DNA of 54,019 bases from Oscillospiraceae bacterium (lineage in GTDB: Bacteria > Bacillota > Clostridia > Oscillospirales > Oscillospiraceae). Positions 8,161 to 15,753 of the stretch are shown piece after piece (the first letter of the stretch is position 1; every line of letters starts with the position of its first letter). The stretch lies in assembly GCA_017437095.1 (NCBI GenBank), contig JAFSBW010000005.1, positions 1-54,019 on the forward strand, in the 5' to 3' direction. The translations under genes were made by a program, and so were the position numbers. The notes beneath the pieces were generated by a model. It had not been told where the DNA came from and made no database searches. It saw only the letters and a program-made list of their open reading frames with translations.

Positions 8161-8955
8161 TTATTCCTCGTAATATACATATGTTTTCAATTCTGGGTCG
8201 AAATAGCACCCGGCGTAGTCCTGCCAAAGGTATTCTGTCCAAATAGAAAACTGCGCCAGGGGGTCATCCAGAAAGCTGCCGCCGCCTCCAAAACGGCGAA
8301 TGCCGTCATCGCATACATCAATATGAAATATCTGGAGCTTGCCGCAGATACTGGCTTTAAATTCCAGCCTATATACATCTTTTCCGTCGTCATCTACGCC
8401 GCTCATGCTGATGCCTATGTATTCATAATGGCCGATGCCCCCTGCTTCTTCCAGCTTTTCACCGTACTCGCAGAATTTTGCAAGGCCGTCTGCTTCCAGG
8501 TTTGTCAGCTTCGCTTCGTCAAACCAGTGTTTCAGCCAGGCTTCTTTCAGCCCGGCAATATCCATATGCTTGTAAGCTTTTTCGTATTTCCCCTCAGAAA
8601 GCAGCTGCATAAACTGCTTGCCCATTTTGTACTCATGGATGTTTGTATAGTGGATCCCCCGGCTATGGTATTGATTCCAGCCGAGAAAAAGCAGCCCAAT
8701 AACAACTGCTACTGCCAATACAGAAGCCAGCCAACGCATACGGATCTTTCGGAATACATTTTTCACCGCCTTTTCCTTGGCCGGCTGCTGGGGCGCTATA
8801 TGCACAGCGGGCATAGCTTGGGCCTGGGCGAAAGCATTTCTGCATTTTTCGCATTCCAGCATATGCTGCTCAACGGCCTTTCGGCTCTGCGCGGAGCTTA
8901 CACCGTCCGCGTACAGCGGCAGCAGATCTTCTATGATCTCACAATTTGCGTTCAT
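8161..8955 (-). CDS. Zinc-finger anti-sigma factor, membrane-anchored
   Basis: 264 aa. The N-terminal anti-sigma zinc domain has H31-x3-C35-x2-C38 (QHMLECEKC), preceded by CEIIEDLLPLYADG, the usual start of ZAS-type anti-sigmas. One membrane segment (LASVLAVAVVIGLLFLGW) follows a basic stretch, leaving a ~160-residue extracytoplasmic sensor without a recognised domain. By family knowledge it sequesters its cognate ECF sigma until an envelope signal releases it. The start is the ATG at 8955, 7 bases after AGGAGG; it overlaps the sigma stop as ATGA, so the pair is translationally coupled. Confidence 0.9.
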   Translation of the reverse strand: MNANCEIIEDLLPLYADGVSSAQSRKAVEQHMLECEKCRNAFAQAQAMPAVHIAPQQPAKEKAVKNVFRKIRMRWLASVLAVAVVIGLLFLGWNQYHSRGIHYTNIHEYKMGKQFMQLLSEGKYEKAYKHMDIAGLKEAWLKHWFDEAKLTNLEADGLAKFCEYGEKLEEAGGIGHYEYIGISMSGVDDDGKDVYRLEFKASICGKLQIFHIDVCDDGIRRFGGGGSFLDDPLAQFSIWTEYLWQDYAGCYFDPELKTYVYYEE

Positions 8956-9437
8956 ACACATACCTCCTGAGTGATCTTCTGTTTTGCTCTGAAATAAGTA
9001 ACTCTGGCCCAGCTTTCGCTTTTGCCGTATATTGCGGCTACTTCTTTTAGCTTTACGCCGCCGATTGCGTGCAGGATGAACACATCCCGGTAGGGGTCTT
9101 CCAGCTGCCGTATCGCTTTCAGAACCCTTTTGTATTCATCTTTTGTAATGGCCCGCTCTTCCAAGGTGGGGCCGGTAACCGGGAGGGAAAGCTCTTCGTA
9201 GCTTAGATCGCTATAGCGCCGGTTTCTGCGGCATTCTTTCAGCCAGGCGTTTTTCCCTATGGAACACAGCCATGTATACAGATCGCAGCGGCCTTCAAAG
9301 CGGTCAATGTGCAAAAAGGCCTGGTAGAAGGTTTCCTGCAGCAATTCTTCGGCCAGATCCTCGCTGCCGGCCAGGGAGAGTAAAAACCGATAGACTGATC
9401 GGGCGTATTCTTCATATATCTTTTGAAAGCCAGACAA
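8952..9437 (-). CDS. ECF-type RNA polymerase sigma factor
   Basis: 161 aa, the normal ECF size. Region 2 (residues ~5-70) includes ELLQETFYQAFLHIDRFEGR and the TWLCSIGKNAWLKE recognition helix. Region 4 (~105-155) includes LEDPYRDVFILHAIGGVKLKEVAAIYGKSESWARV, a helix-turn-helix for the -35 element. The start is TTG, 7 bases after AGGAGG. The gene starts 26 bp inside the end of the acyltransferase gene and overlaps the anti-sigma by 4 bp. A promoter motif shared with the second ECF operon lies ahead of the upstream acyltransferase. Confidence 0.93.
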   Translation of the reverse strand: MSGFQKIYEEYARSVYRFLLSLAGSEDLAEELLQETFYQAFLHIDRFEGRCDLYTWLCSIGKNAWLKECRRNRRYSDLSYEELSLPVTGPTLEERAITKDEYKRVLKAIRQLEDPYRDVFILHAIGGVKLKEVAAIYGKSESWARVTYFRAKQKITQEVCV

Positions 9438-10359
9438 CGGCTACCCTCCTCTCTGTAGGAACAATGCCGTAAAGGGCGCCATGCCATTGCAGTAGCTTAT
9501 AGCTGGCATATAAAAACCCTGGGCAGATCAGCAAAAGTAATGGCCAGGCAAGGTGCTGCTGGCGAAGCAGAAGCGCAAAGGGGGCGTGGAGCAAATAGGC
9601 AGGCATAGTGTTTGCTCCGGCTTTTGTAAACGGGAAACGGCGTGAGGGCATGAACGCCAGCAGGAATAGGCATATCAGCGCGCCTACCGCATAACAAAGC
9701 AGCCTAAGCGCCGGGCCGCTGCCCAATTGGCCGTAAGAGGATGCGTGATACAGAAATTCCGTTGGGATTTGATCGCTCCATGCTGCAAAAAGGGCAAGGG
9801 CTATGAGAAGGCCGACCAGGGAAAGCTTTTGAAGCCTTTCCCAAGGAAACTGGGGCTGCAAGAAAAGCCCCAGCAAAAAGTAGGGCAGGAAAGCAACTGT
9901 TCTGGAAAGGGACAACGCACGGCCAATTCCCGGCAAGAGCCCGGAAAGGCACGCGAGTATAACAGATATCGCCAATATTGCGCCCTTACCTTTGCCGCGG
10001 AAATAACGGTACCACAGCCAGCCGAGGCCCGACCAAGCGGAGCAACTTAAAATATACCAAAGGTGCCAGTAGGGTGTCAATGGGTCTACCTTACCTTTTC
10101 CAAAGCAAACGGCAAGAGCCTGCATAAGAACATACAGCGATAGACATTTTTGAAACTGGCGTTTGCAGGAATCGCAGCTATTTAAGAATAGCCCGGAAAG
10201 GAAGCAAAACATGGGCATATGAAACAGATAAATTGCCCTATACTGCACCAATAGTATCTGGGAGCGGTGCAGCTGCGACTCGATAAGGTGGCCGTATATT
10301 ACAAGGAATATTAGGAGCAATTTTAGGTTGCAATATTTTGCGTTTCTGAGCTTTACCAT
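9412..10359 (-). CDS. Membrane acyltransferase (acyltransferase-3 like)
   Basis: 315 aa with about ten hydrophobic segments. The opening (CNLKLLLIFLVIYGHLIES, then FHMPMFCFLSGLF) matches the acyltransferase-3/OpgC pattern, in which a conserved His in the first helix (GHLIES) is thought to be catalytic. It probably acylates a surface glycan or other envelope polymer; the acceptor is unknown. The start at ATG 10359 follows GAGGGG; an earlier in-frame ATG at 10389 lacks a ribosome site. It heads the operon acyltransferase, ECF sigma, anti-sigma, suggesting an envelope-modification target co-transcribed with its regulator. Confidence 0.75.
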   Translation of the reverse strand: MVKLRNAKYCNLKLLLIFLVIYGHLIESQLHRSQILLVQYRAIYLFHMPMFCFLSGLFLNSCDSCKRQFQKCLSLYVLMQALAVCFGKGKVDPLTPYWHLWYILSCSAWSGLGWLWYRYFRGKGKGAILAISVILACLSGLLPGIGRALSLSRTVAFLPYFLLGLFLQPQFPWERLQKLSLVGLLIALALFAAWSDQIPTEFLYHASSYGQLGSGPALRLLCYAVGALICLFLLAFMPSRRFPFTKAGANTMPAYLLHAPFALLLRQQHLAWPLLLLICPGFLYASYKLLQWHGALYGIVPTERRVAVVWLSKDI

Positions 10360-10376
10360 TTTTATCCCCTCAATGG

Positions 10377-10408
10377 TTAGAGCCGGCAAAAGGAGATTCG
10401 TTACAAAA
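10377..10408 (-). promoter_or_regulatory. Candidate ECF-type promoter/operator of acyltransferase-sigma operon
   Basis: Minus strand: TTTTGTAACGAATC then TCCTTTTGCCG, with -35-like TGTAAC (10405-10400), 17-bp spacer and a -10-like CTCTAA (10382-10377). The block 10384-10408 matches 15656-15680, upstream of the other ECF operon, at 22 of 25 positions. The leader would be very short, so an operator role is also possible. Confidence 0.55.
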
Positions 10409-10477
10409 CTGGAGAATAAAAAAGCATATGATCCCCGGGGGCTGCTAAAAAAGCAGTGTCAGTTCCTGTCAAAGCTG

Positions 10478-10486
10478 CATAGGTTA
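10478..10486 (+). promoter_or_regulatory. Possible sporulation-sigma -10 element (CATAnnnTA)
   Basis: CATAGGTTA matches the -10 consensus of mother-cell sigma E/sigma K, about 30 bp before the collagen-like gene. No clear -35 partner was found, so this is suggestive only. Confidence 0.25.
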
Positions 10487-10515
10487 AAATACACACCCAA
10501 TAAGGAGGGGATACT

Positions 10516-11760
10516 ATGAGTAGATACAAATGCTTCCGAGATCAGGATAACGATCCGTTCAGCGTAATTCAAAACAGCCAAAGCTATTACCAGGCAGATA
10601 ATGATTACGCCAGCTTGGATGCTTGCGGCTGCAACACTTACCCTAATGTACCCCAATACCCCGTTAACCCCCAATGCCCGGTGAGTCCTCAGTGTCCGGC
10701 AGGGCCTCAGGGCCCCGTTGGGCCAAGAGGGCCTATGGGGCCGCAAGGTGTACCGGGGCCAAGAGGGCCTGCCGGTGTGCAAGGCCCTGCAGGGATCTCC
10801 GGCCCGGTTGGCCCGCAGGGGCCGATAGGGGAGACTGGCAGCATTGGCCCAGCAGGCCCTGCCGGGATCGCCGGGCCTGCTGGCCCCCAAGGCCCGGCCG
10901 GCGTACAAGGCCCGGTTGGCCCCCAAGGCCCTGCCGGTGAACAAGGCCCAGTTGGCCCCCAAGGCCCTGCCGGTGTGGCTGGCCCTGCCGGAGCGCAAGG
11001 CCCTGCCGGTGTTGCCGGCCCCGTCGGTCCCCAAGGCCCTGCCGGAGAGCCTGGCCCTATTGGCCCCCAGGGGCCCGCAGGCGAAACCGGCGCTACCGGC
11101 CCCGCCGGCCCCCAAGGGCCTGCAGGTGAAACCGGCCCTGCCGGCCCTGCTGGCCCTGCCGGTCCCGTGGGTGCAACGGGCGCTACCGGCCCAATCGGCC
11201 CCGTTGGCCCGCAAGGGCCTATCGGTGAAACCGGTCCTGCCGGCCCTGCCGGTCCCGTGGGTGCAACGGGCGCTACCGGCCCCCAGGGCCCTGCCGGAGA
11301 AACTGGCCCTATTGGGCCTCAAGGCCCTGCCGGTGGCGTACTCGCCTATGCCGATTTCTATGCCCTGATGCCGCCGGACAATGCGGCTACCGTCGCCCCC
11401 GGGACGGATGTCAGCTTCCCCCAGGACGGCCCTAACAGCGCCGGGAGCATTACCCGCCTTGGCCCGGATTCTTTCAACCTGACAGACATCGGCGCTTATC
11501 AGGTGCTGTTCCAGGTTAGTGTCACCGAAGCCGGGCAGCTGATCCTTACCCTCAATGGGGCGGATCTTGCTTACACCGTAGCAGGCCGGGATACCGGCAG
11601 CTCCCAGATCGTTGGCATGGCTATTGTAGAAACCACCACCGCCAACTCTGTTTTGACGGTGCGCAACCCGGAAGGCACCGCCGCGGCGCTGACCATTACG
11701 CCGGTAGCCGGAGGCACCCGCCCGGTATCTGCCCACCTGGTCATTACCCAGCTTCTATAA
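10516..11760 (+). CDS. Collagen-like Gly-X-Y repeat protein (BclA/exosporium-like)
   Basis: 414 aa. Residues 1-62 form a polar, Cys/Pro-containing N-terminus without a signal peptide. Residues ~63-273 are about 70 uninterrupted Gly-X-Y triplets rich in GPQ, GPA, GPV and GET units. Residues ~274-414 are a compact beta-rich C-terminal domain ([20 protein letters not shown]...) of the kind that trimerises such filaments. Lack of a Sec signal fits spore-surface collagen-like proteins rather than cell-wall adhesins. The start has AAGGAGGGG nearby. The triplet DNA is repetitive and GC-rich, so length variation and assembly errors are likely. Confidence 0.88.
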   Translation: MSRYKCFRDQDNDPFSVIQNSQSYYQADNDYASLDACGCNTYPNVPQYPVNPQCPVSPQCPAGPQGPVGPRGPMGPQGVPGPRGPAGVQGPAGISGPVGPQGPIGETGSIGPAGPAGIAGPAGPQGPAGVQGPVGPQGPAGEQGPVGPQGPAGVAGPAGAQGPAGVAGPVGPQGPAGEPGPIGPQGPAGETGATGPAGPQGPAGETGPAGPAGPAGPVGATGATGPIGPVGPQGPIGETGPAGPAGPVGATGATGPQGPAGETGPIGPQGPAGGVLAYADFYALMPPDNAATVAPGTDVSFPQDGPNSAGSITRLGPDSFNLTDIGAYQVLFQVSVTEAGQLILTLNGADLAYTVAGRDTGSSQIVGMAIVETTTANSVLTVRNPEGTAAALTITPVAGGTRPVSAHLVITQLL

Positions 11761-11773
11761 AGCAAACGATCAT

Positions 11774-11799
11774 AGCCCCATCCCACTCAGGATGGGGCT
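11774..11799. terminator. Hairpin after the collagen-like gene
   Basis: Perfect stem AGCCCCATCC (11774-11783) / GGATGGGGCT (11790-11799). No U-tract follows, so termination strength is uncertain. Confidence 0.55.
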
Positions 11800-11874
11800 G
11801 TAGATTATTGCCCTTGATTAAAAAAGGGATGCCCTGGTAAAGCAACAAAATACTGTTTCTTAGCACAATTTCCC

Positions 11875-11903
11875 TTGACAAACCCTGCCTATTATGCTAG
11901 AAT
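11875..11903 (+). promoter_or_regulatory. Promoter of tRNA-Ser(GCT)
   Basis: TTGACA (11875-11880), 17-bp spacer, extended -10 TGC-TAGAAT (11898-11903), about 30 bp before the tRNA. Confidence 0.85.
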
Positions 11904-11933
11904 ACTTTGGCAATCAAATATATTCTTTGATTC

Positions 11934-12026
11934 GGAGTGATACCCAAGAGGCCGAAGGGGCTCCCCTGCTAAGGGAGTAGGCGGTCAAAAAGCCGCGCGA
12001 GGGTTCAAATCCCTCTCACTCCGCCA
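11934..12026 (+). tRNA. tRNA-Ser(GCT)
   Basis: 93 nt with encoded CCA. Acceptor GGAGTGA/TCACTCC, anticodon stem CTCCC/GGGAG with loop CTGCTAA (anticodon GCT, codons AGC/AGU), long class II variable arm, T-loop TTCAAAT. It is immediately followed by a terminator. An inverted copy (12069-12082) and a direct copy (12172-12190) of its 3' part lie downstream. Confidence 0.96.
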
Positions 12027-12063
12027 AAAAGAAGACCCATCCACCAGGATGGGTCTTCTTTTT
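12027..12063. terminator. Terminator of tRNA-Ser(GCT)
   Basis: Stem AAGAAGACCCATCC (12029-12042) / GGATGGGTCTTCTT (12047-12060) with ACCA loop; A-run before and T-run after make it bidirectional. Confidence 0.93.
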
Positions 12064-12068
12064 GCCTT

Positions 12069-12190
12069 GAGAGGGATTTGAATAATCCAAATGCAACAGT
12101 CCGGGGGACTGTTGCGCGCGACGGCTCGACGCAGCGGAACCTCAATTTTCGCCTAAAGGCGAAAATGTAAACAAATCCCTCTCACTCCGC
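12069..12190. repeat. Structured intergenic element bounded by tRNA-Ser 3'-end copies
   Basis: The left end GAGAGGGATTTGAA (12069-12082) is the exact reverse complement of tRNA positions 12004-12017. The right end (12172-12190) is an exact 19-nt direct copy of tRNA positions 12006-12024, covering T-arm to acceptor. The ends pair with each other over 12 bp (12069-12080 with 12172-12183). They enclose two perfect hairpins: GCAACAGTCC/GGACTGTTGC (12093-12115) and ATTTTCGCC/GGCGAAAAT (12145-12166). No open reading frame fits. It resembles a MITE, a decayed attachment site pair, or a structured RNA. Confidence 0.7.
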
Positions 12191-12197
12191 TATTAAA

Positions 12198-12908
12198 TTA
12201 TTCAAACATCTCCAGCAAATGCTCCGGCAGCACATACTCTTTGCCTTCTATTTCGATAGAATAGGCCAGATCGTTATAGGATGTTATCTGCATTTCTACA
12301 TACAGGAACGGCGTTTCCTCAAAGTAGCCGTAGACTGCGCCGTAAAGATAGCAGTTTTCCAGGAATCCATCCGGCTTTTTGACCAATTCATATAGTCCTG
12401 CCTCCCGGGGATCTGGCTGGGCGCGAACTGTTGACAAAAAGGCCGCAATTTCTTCCGGGTCAGTAATGCTGGGTTCGCCAAGCGTGGAGGGGCGGTAAGA
12501 AGCAAACCCCAATCGTACGCAATTGTCTACAGAATAGTCAAATTCCGGCAAGGATGCTTTGCGGTAGATGGCTCTCCATTCGCTATCCGGCAAACGCCGG
12601 ATCAAAATTTCATCATAGGGCACATCATAGTAAATATCTTTGATGCCAAATATCCCGGTTTGAAATGTGCTGCTTAGATGCTGAGAGGTTTTCGCTTCCC
12701 CTTGCACATAGCCTAAGAACTCTATATCATATTCGCTAAAACTCAATATCCCCTCATTTGCTAAGAAGGAATATTCCACGCCTTCGGGGGAGAGGATATT
12801 GCCATTTTCCAGTACGGTAAAGGTATTGTCATCTGCTTTGCCTTTATCTTGGGAGCATCCGCACAAAAATATCAGCAATGCGGCGAACATACAAATCAGC
12901 TTTTTCAT
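12198..12908 (-). CDS. Hypothetical lipoprotein
   Basis: 236 aa. A typical lipoprotein signal MKKLICMFAALLIFLCGC places the lipidated Cys at ~18, so the mature protein is anchored to the outer face of the membrane. The rest is soluble and acidic, with no recognised domain (TVLENGNILSPEGVEYSFLANEG near residues 30-55). AAAGGAGGA precedes the ATG. It stands alone on the minus strand between the tRNA-Ser element and a GC-rich palindrome pair. The function is unknown. Confidence 0.75.
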   Translation of the reverse strand: MKKLICMFAALLIFLCGCSQDKGKADDNTFTVLENGNILSPEGVEYSFLANEGILSFSEYDIEFLGYVQGEAKTSQHLSSTFQTGIFGIKDIYYDVPYDEILIRRLPDSEWRAIYRKASLPEFDYSVDNCVRLGFASYRPSTLGEPSITDPEEIAAFLSTVRAQPDPREAGLYELVKKPDGFLENCYLYGAVYGYFEETPFLYVEMQITSYNDLAYSIEIEGKEYVLPEHLLEMFE

Positions 12909-12925
12909 AAGCTTCCTCCTTTTTC

Positions 12926-12995
12926 GGCGGGGGCAAGCCCCCGCCCTACTTTGACACTGTGAAATTGGCCATAGGGCGGCGGCTTGCTGCCGCCG
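12926..12995. repeat. Second REP-like palindrome pair
   Basis: GGCGGGGGC/GCCCCCGCC (12926-12945, 9-bp stem, AA loop, followed by CTAC) and CGGCGGC/GCCGCCG (12977-12995). The style is like the pair at 41-112: GC-rich palindromes abutting CCCTAC or TAGGG. They lie between two minus-strand genes without a U-tract. Confidence 0.45.
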
Positions 12996-13007
12996 TCTGC
13001 GTTTTTA

Positions 13008-14252
13008 TCAGCCAAGCTCAGTGACAACGCCTATAAACAGAGGCAGGTCGTTGGCATCCAGGATCATATACACAAAGGGGCGATCCAGTTTGACCGTTCG
13101 GAACTCTTGCGGCCCATAAGCGCTGCATTCCGGCATGACTATGGCGGTAGCGGCGGATGCCTTTGTGCCGTTTTCATCTACCTGGATATAGGTTTTATGC
13201 AGAACTTCGCTGATATATAGCCCCGCATCAGACATTTTGGAAAAGTCTGCCATTCCTGCGTCAAAGGCATCGCTCATGCCCAGGCCGCAGAGCAGCTCGT
13301 TCATATTTAAATCATACTCGCAGGTGAATTTGGGCAGCCAGACCCGCACCTGAATACTCTGGGGCGCAGCCAGGGCGGCGGAGAGGTCTTCAGCAGATAC
13401 AGAAGCGATAAAATCGTAAATATCTACGCCCTCGTTGGGAAGCAACGCGGCGAACTTGTAGCCGCCGGAGGCATAGTTTTTGGTAAAGCCGGTGGCATTG
13501 GGAAGCTCCAGGAAGCTGTATTCATTGCTGAACATATACTCAGCAGATTGTTTCTGGCCGGAGAATGCAGTGAAATCGTCATCAACACTCGCCACAGTGA
13601 ATATGCTTTGCCATTTGGCATCGAAGCACAGAGCGTTGAGCAGCACCATGGCTGTGGAGGGGTCAAGGTCATCTACCAGCGTGGGGATCATGCCGTCGGT
13701 ATGCTGGCTGACCCAGCCGTTGATATCGTCCACGGTCTGGCGGTTAAAAGGGGCTTGGTAGGCCTGGGCATTGTAGTAGCCGGCGCAGATGTTCAAAAAA
13801 TCATCGTACACTTTGATTGGCGCTTGGCCGCCGCGATACCAGATAGAGTTGGCGATGTGCAGCTTGGCTTTGTCGTCAGTAGGAAGCTGGGAAAGGTAGC
13901 TGGCAAGCTCGCCGTTGGCGCTGCTCAGCTCACCCTGGCACAGAAGCGCTTGCATCTGCTCCAGGGTAGCGCCGTCTGCGCCGTTTGCGGTCATGCACAG
14001 GGCAAGCTGCACGGATAGGGGAGAGATCAATACATTTTTCCCTTTATCTTCGGCGATGGCAGAGGAAAACAGCTGCCAGGCAAATTTGTTCTGGTGGGCA
14101 TAGAAGCCGGAAGACAAAGCCTGCGGCTCCGGCTTTTCCAGGCTGGCTACCGGGGTAAGCAGGGTAGCGGAGGACGCTTCCACCTTGGCGGCGCAGGCGC
14201 TCAGGCACAGCACCAAAGCTGCAAGCAGAATAAAAGCAATATAGCGTTTCAT
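13008..14252 (-). CDS. Secreted serpin (serine protease inhibitor) lipoprotein
   Basis: 414 aa. The lipoprotein signal (FILLAALVLCLSAC) puts it on the cell surface. The body is a full-length serpin: NVLISPLSVQLALCMTANGA near the N-terminus, then the C-terminal signature RPFVYMILDANDLPLFIGVVTELG. The reactive-centre hinge ENGTKASAATAIVM (residues ~360-373) has the small residues needed for loop insertion, so it is probably inhibitory. Counting the hinge Glu as P17 puts P1 near a Cys and P1' at Ser. It is third in an operon behind an ECF sigma and a membrane protein. The likely role is defence against host or competitor proteases. Confidence 0.93.
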   Translation of the reverse strand: MKRYIAFILLAALVLCLSACAAKVEASSATLLTPVASLEKPEPQALSSGFYAHQNKFAWQLFSSAIAEDKGKNVLISPLSVQLALCMTANGADGATLEQMQALLCQGELSSANGELASYLSQLPTDDKAKLHIANSIWYRGGQAPIKVYDDFLNICAGYYNAQAYQAPFNRQTVDDINGWVSQHTDGMIPTLVDDLDPSTAMVLLNALCFDAKWQSIFTVASVDDDFTAFSGQKQSAEYMFSNEYSFLELPNATGFTKNYASGGYKFAALLPNEGVDIYDFIASVSAEDLSAALAAPQSIQVRVWLPKFTCEYDLNMNELLCGLGMSDAFDAGMADFSKMSDAGLYISEVLHKTYIQVDENGTKASAATAIVMPECSAYGPQEFRTVKLDRPFVYMILDANDLPLFIGVVTELG

Positions 14253-14255
14253 AAA

Positions 14256-15074
14256 TTACTCCTCATAGTTGACCCGGAAGCAGTAGGAAGCGCCGCCTTT
14301 GGGCCATTGGATAGAAATGTGATAGATATTATCTCCGGGCCTTAGATTTAGCCGGTAAAGCTTTTGGCTGGGAAAGAAATCCGTGCTCGCAGGCAGCCAT
14401 TGATTTTCGTCAAAGGCAAGGAATGCGCTCTGACCGTTACCGTCAAAAAAAGACTCTTTGCCGAGGACACTTGCGCTCCAATACTCAGCATCTACATCCC
14501 AGGGCATATAATTCGATGCATCCAGGACCAAATAGCCATAGCTGGTATGGATTTGCACATCTACTACGCCGGGAGATAGGATATCCGGGCTTTCCGAGAC
14601 AGTGCTATTTTCCCAAAAAAGAATTTTATTCGTCCAATTGTAACCTACTTCCTGAGCCTTAACAACATCACCTTCGAGGCTGTATAGCCAGAGATCTGGG
14701 GGCGTTTGATAAAAGAAACCGAGATTCCAATTTCCTCTAGGGTCTCTGCCGATAGTGAATCTGCCCATAGAGCTGCCGGGGGGAACACCGGGGCTGAAGG
14801 GCTGCGTATTATCGTTCAGAACCAATTCAGGATAGGTAGCCTGGGGGGCAGGCTGTTCGCCAGGGGCGATGGAAGGCTGGTTTTCCATAAGGATGGCAGG
14901 CGCTTTTTCTTCCCCTTTGGCGCTGCTAAGCAGGCGGCCTACGGGAAAGGCAAGCAGCGCTACCAGCAAAACGGGGACGACAGCCCCTAAAATAATGCGC
15001 TTTTTGCGCTTTTTTGCGGCAATGCGTGCATTGCCCCGGCGGAAGATCTCCGCCTTTCGTTCTTCAAAATTCAT
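14256..15074 (-). CDS. Membrane-anchored protein coupled to ECF sigma (putative anti-sigma)
   Basis: 272 aa. A ~25-residue basic cytoplasmic segment MNFEERKAEIFRRGNARI leads into one membrane helix (IILGAVVPVLLVALLAFPVG), leaving a ~220-residue outer domain that begins with a Pro/Gln-rich linker. No known anti-sigma domain is visible; the role is inferred from position, since the start overlaps the sigma stop by 11 bp. Short N-terminal segments of this kind are common next to ECF genes in Clostridia. The start at ATG 15074 follows GAGGGT; the longer in-frame form from 15101 lacks a ribosome site. The serpin gene follows after 3 bp. Confidence 0.7.
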   Translation of the reverse strand: MNFEERKAEIFRRGNARIAAKKRKKRIILGAVVPVLLVALLAFPVGRLLSSAKGEEKAPAILMENQPSIAPGEQPAPQATYPELVLNDNTQPFSPGVPPGSSMGRFTIGRDPRGNWNLGFFYQTPPDLWLYSLEGDVVKAQEVGYNWTNKILFWENSTVSESPDILSPGVVDVQIHTSYGYLVLDASNYMPWDVDAEYWSASVLGKESFFDGNGQSAFLAFDENQWLPASTDFFPSQKLYRLNLRPGDNIYHISIQWPKGGASYCFRVNYEE

Positions 15075-15615
15075 AAATACCCTCGCTTTCCAGTGCGGCA
15101 CGAAGCTGCCCTTTGGCGCGATACAAAAGATTATACACCTGCTTGCGGCTCTTTTTCATTACCTTGGCCGCTTCCTCGCAGGAAAGACCCTCCCAGTAGG
15201 TAAGCACCAGCGCATCTCTAAGATCCGGCTTAAGCTCGCTCATGGCCTTGCCAACGGCCTGGGAGCGCTCACGGGAAAGGAGCTTCGCTTCCGGCCCTGG
15301 CTCTAAAGAGGGCAGGGAGAAGACATCCTCCAGCGGCACGGTAGGTACGATGCGGTTTCGCTTGATGTAATTGAGCGCCCGGCTGCGGCCCAGCATATAC
15401 AGGTAGGTCTTCAGGCTTACCTTAAAGTTGTATTTCTTGCGGTCTGCGATCAGATCGGCAAATACATCCATAGCGATATCCTCGGCAGCGGCGGTAACGC
15501 CCACCATGCGCCCAAGGAAGCTGACCAGGGGAGCCCAATATTCTTTTAGTATCTCGTCAAAGGCTTCTTCATTGCCATCCAGGTAACGGCGGTAGCTACT
15601 TGCGCCGTGATCCAT
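15064..15615 (-). CDS. ECF-type RNA polymerase sigma factor (second)
   Basis: 183 aa. Region 2 spans residues ~15-85 (DEILKEYWAPLVSFLGRMVG...AAEDIAMDVFADLI, then YLYMLGRSRALNYIKRNR). Region 4 lies near the C-terminus: LKPDLRDALVLTYWEGLSCEEAAKVMKKSRKQVYNLLYRAKGQL. The start is the second ATG (15615), 7 bases after AAAGGAG. It heads an operon with a membrane protein and a secreted serpin, so the predicted output is an envelope or protease-stress response. A 25-nt upstream motif is shared with the other ECF operon. Confidence 0.93.
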   Translation of the reverse strand: MDHGASSYRRYLDGNEEAFDEILKEYWAPLVSFLGRMVGVTAAAEDIAMDVFADLIADRKKYNFKVSLKTYLYMLGRSRALNYIKRNRIVPTVPLEDVFSLPSLEPGPEAKLLSRERSQAVGKAMSELKPDLRDALVLTYWEGLSCEEAAKVMKKSRKQVYNLLYRAKGQLRAALESEGIYEF

Positions 15616-15649
15616 GGCCATGCTCCTTTCTTTTGGAGTTCACTACTTA

Positions 15650-15680
15650 TACAATCGGCAAAAGGAAATTACTTACAAAA
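15650..15680 (-). promoter_or_regulatory. Candidate ECF-type promoter of sigma-serpin operon
   Basis: Minus strand: TTTTGTAAGTAATT then TCCTTTTGCCG, with TGTAAG (15678-15673), 17-bp spacer and TTGTAT as -10-like box. 15656-15680 matches 10384-10408 at 22/25 positions. The predicted leader of ~30 nt fits the AAAGGAG site. Confidence 0.6.
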
Positions 15681-15694
15681 ATTTAAAAATTTTA

Positions 15695-15748
15695 TAAAAA
15701 AGCCGCACCATTAGCCTCCCCTTACATAGGAGAGGCTAGGGGTGCGGT
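15695..15748 (-). terminator. Terminator of the HTH-aminotransferase gene
   Basis: On the minus strand, outer stem CCGCACC/GGTGCGG (15741-15747 with 15703-15709) and inner AGCCTC/GAGGCT, then CTTTTTTATAAAATTTT. It starts just past the stop at 15754. Confidence 0.85.
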
Positions 15749-15753
15749 AAATT

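Noticed and set aside
10459-11736. Long minus-strand open frame opposite the collagen-like gene
   Set aside because: A GC-rich Gly-X-Y repeat leaves the opposite strand open by composition; the plus-strand product has a recognisable architecture.
12027-12063. Hairpin after tRNA-Ser(GCT) as a second tRNA
   Set aside because: It is a plain terminator stem with T-run; no D- or anticodon arm is present.
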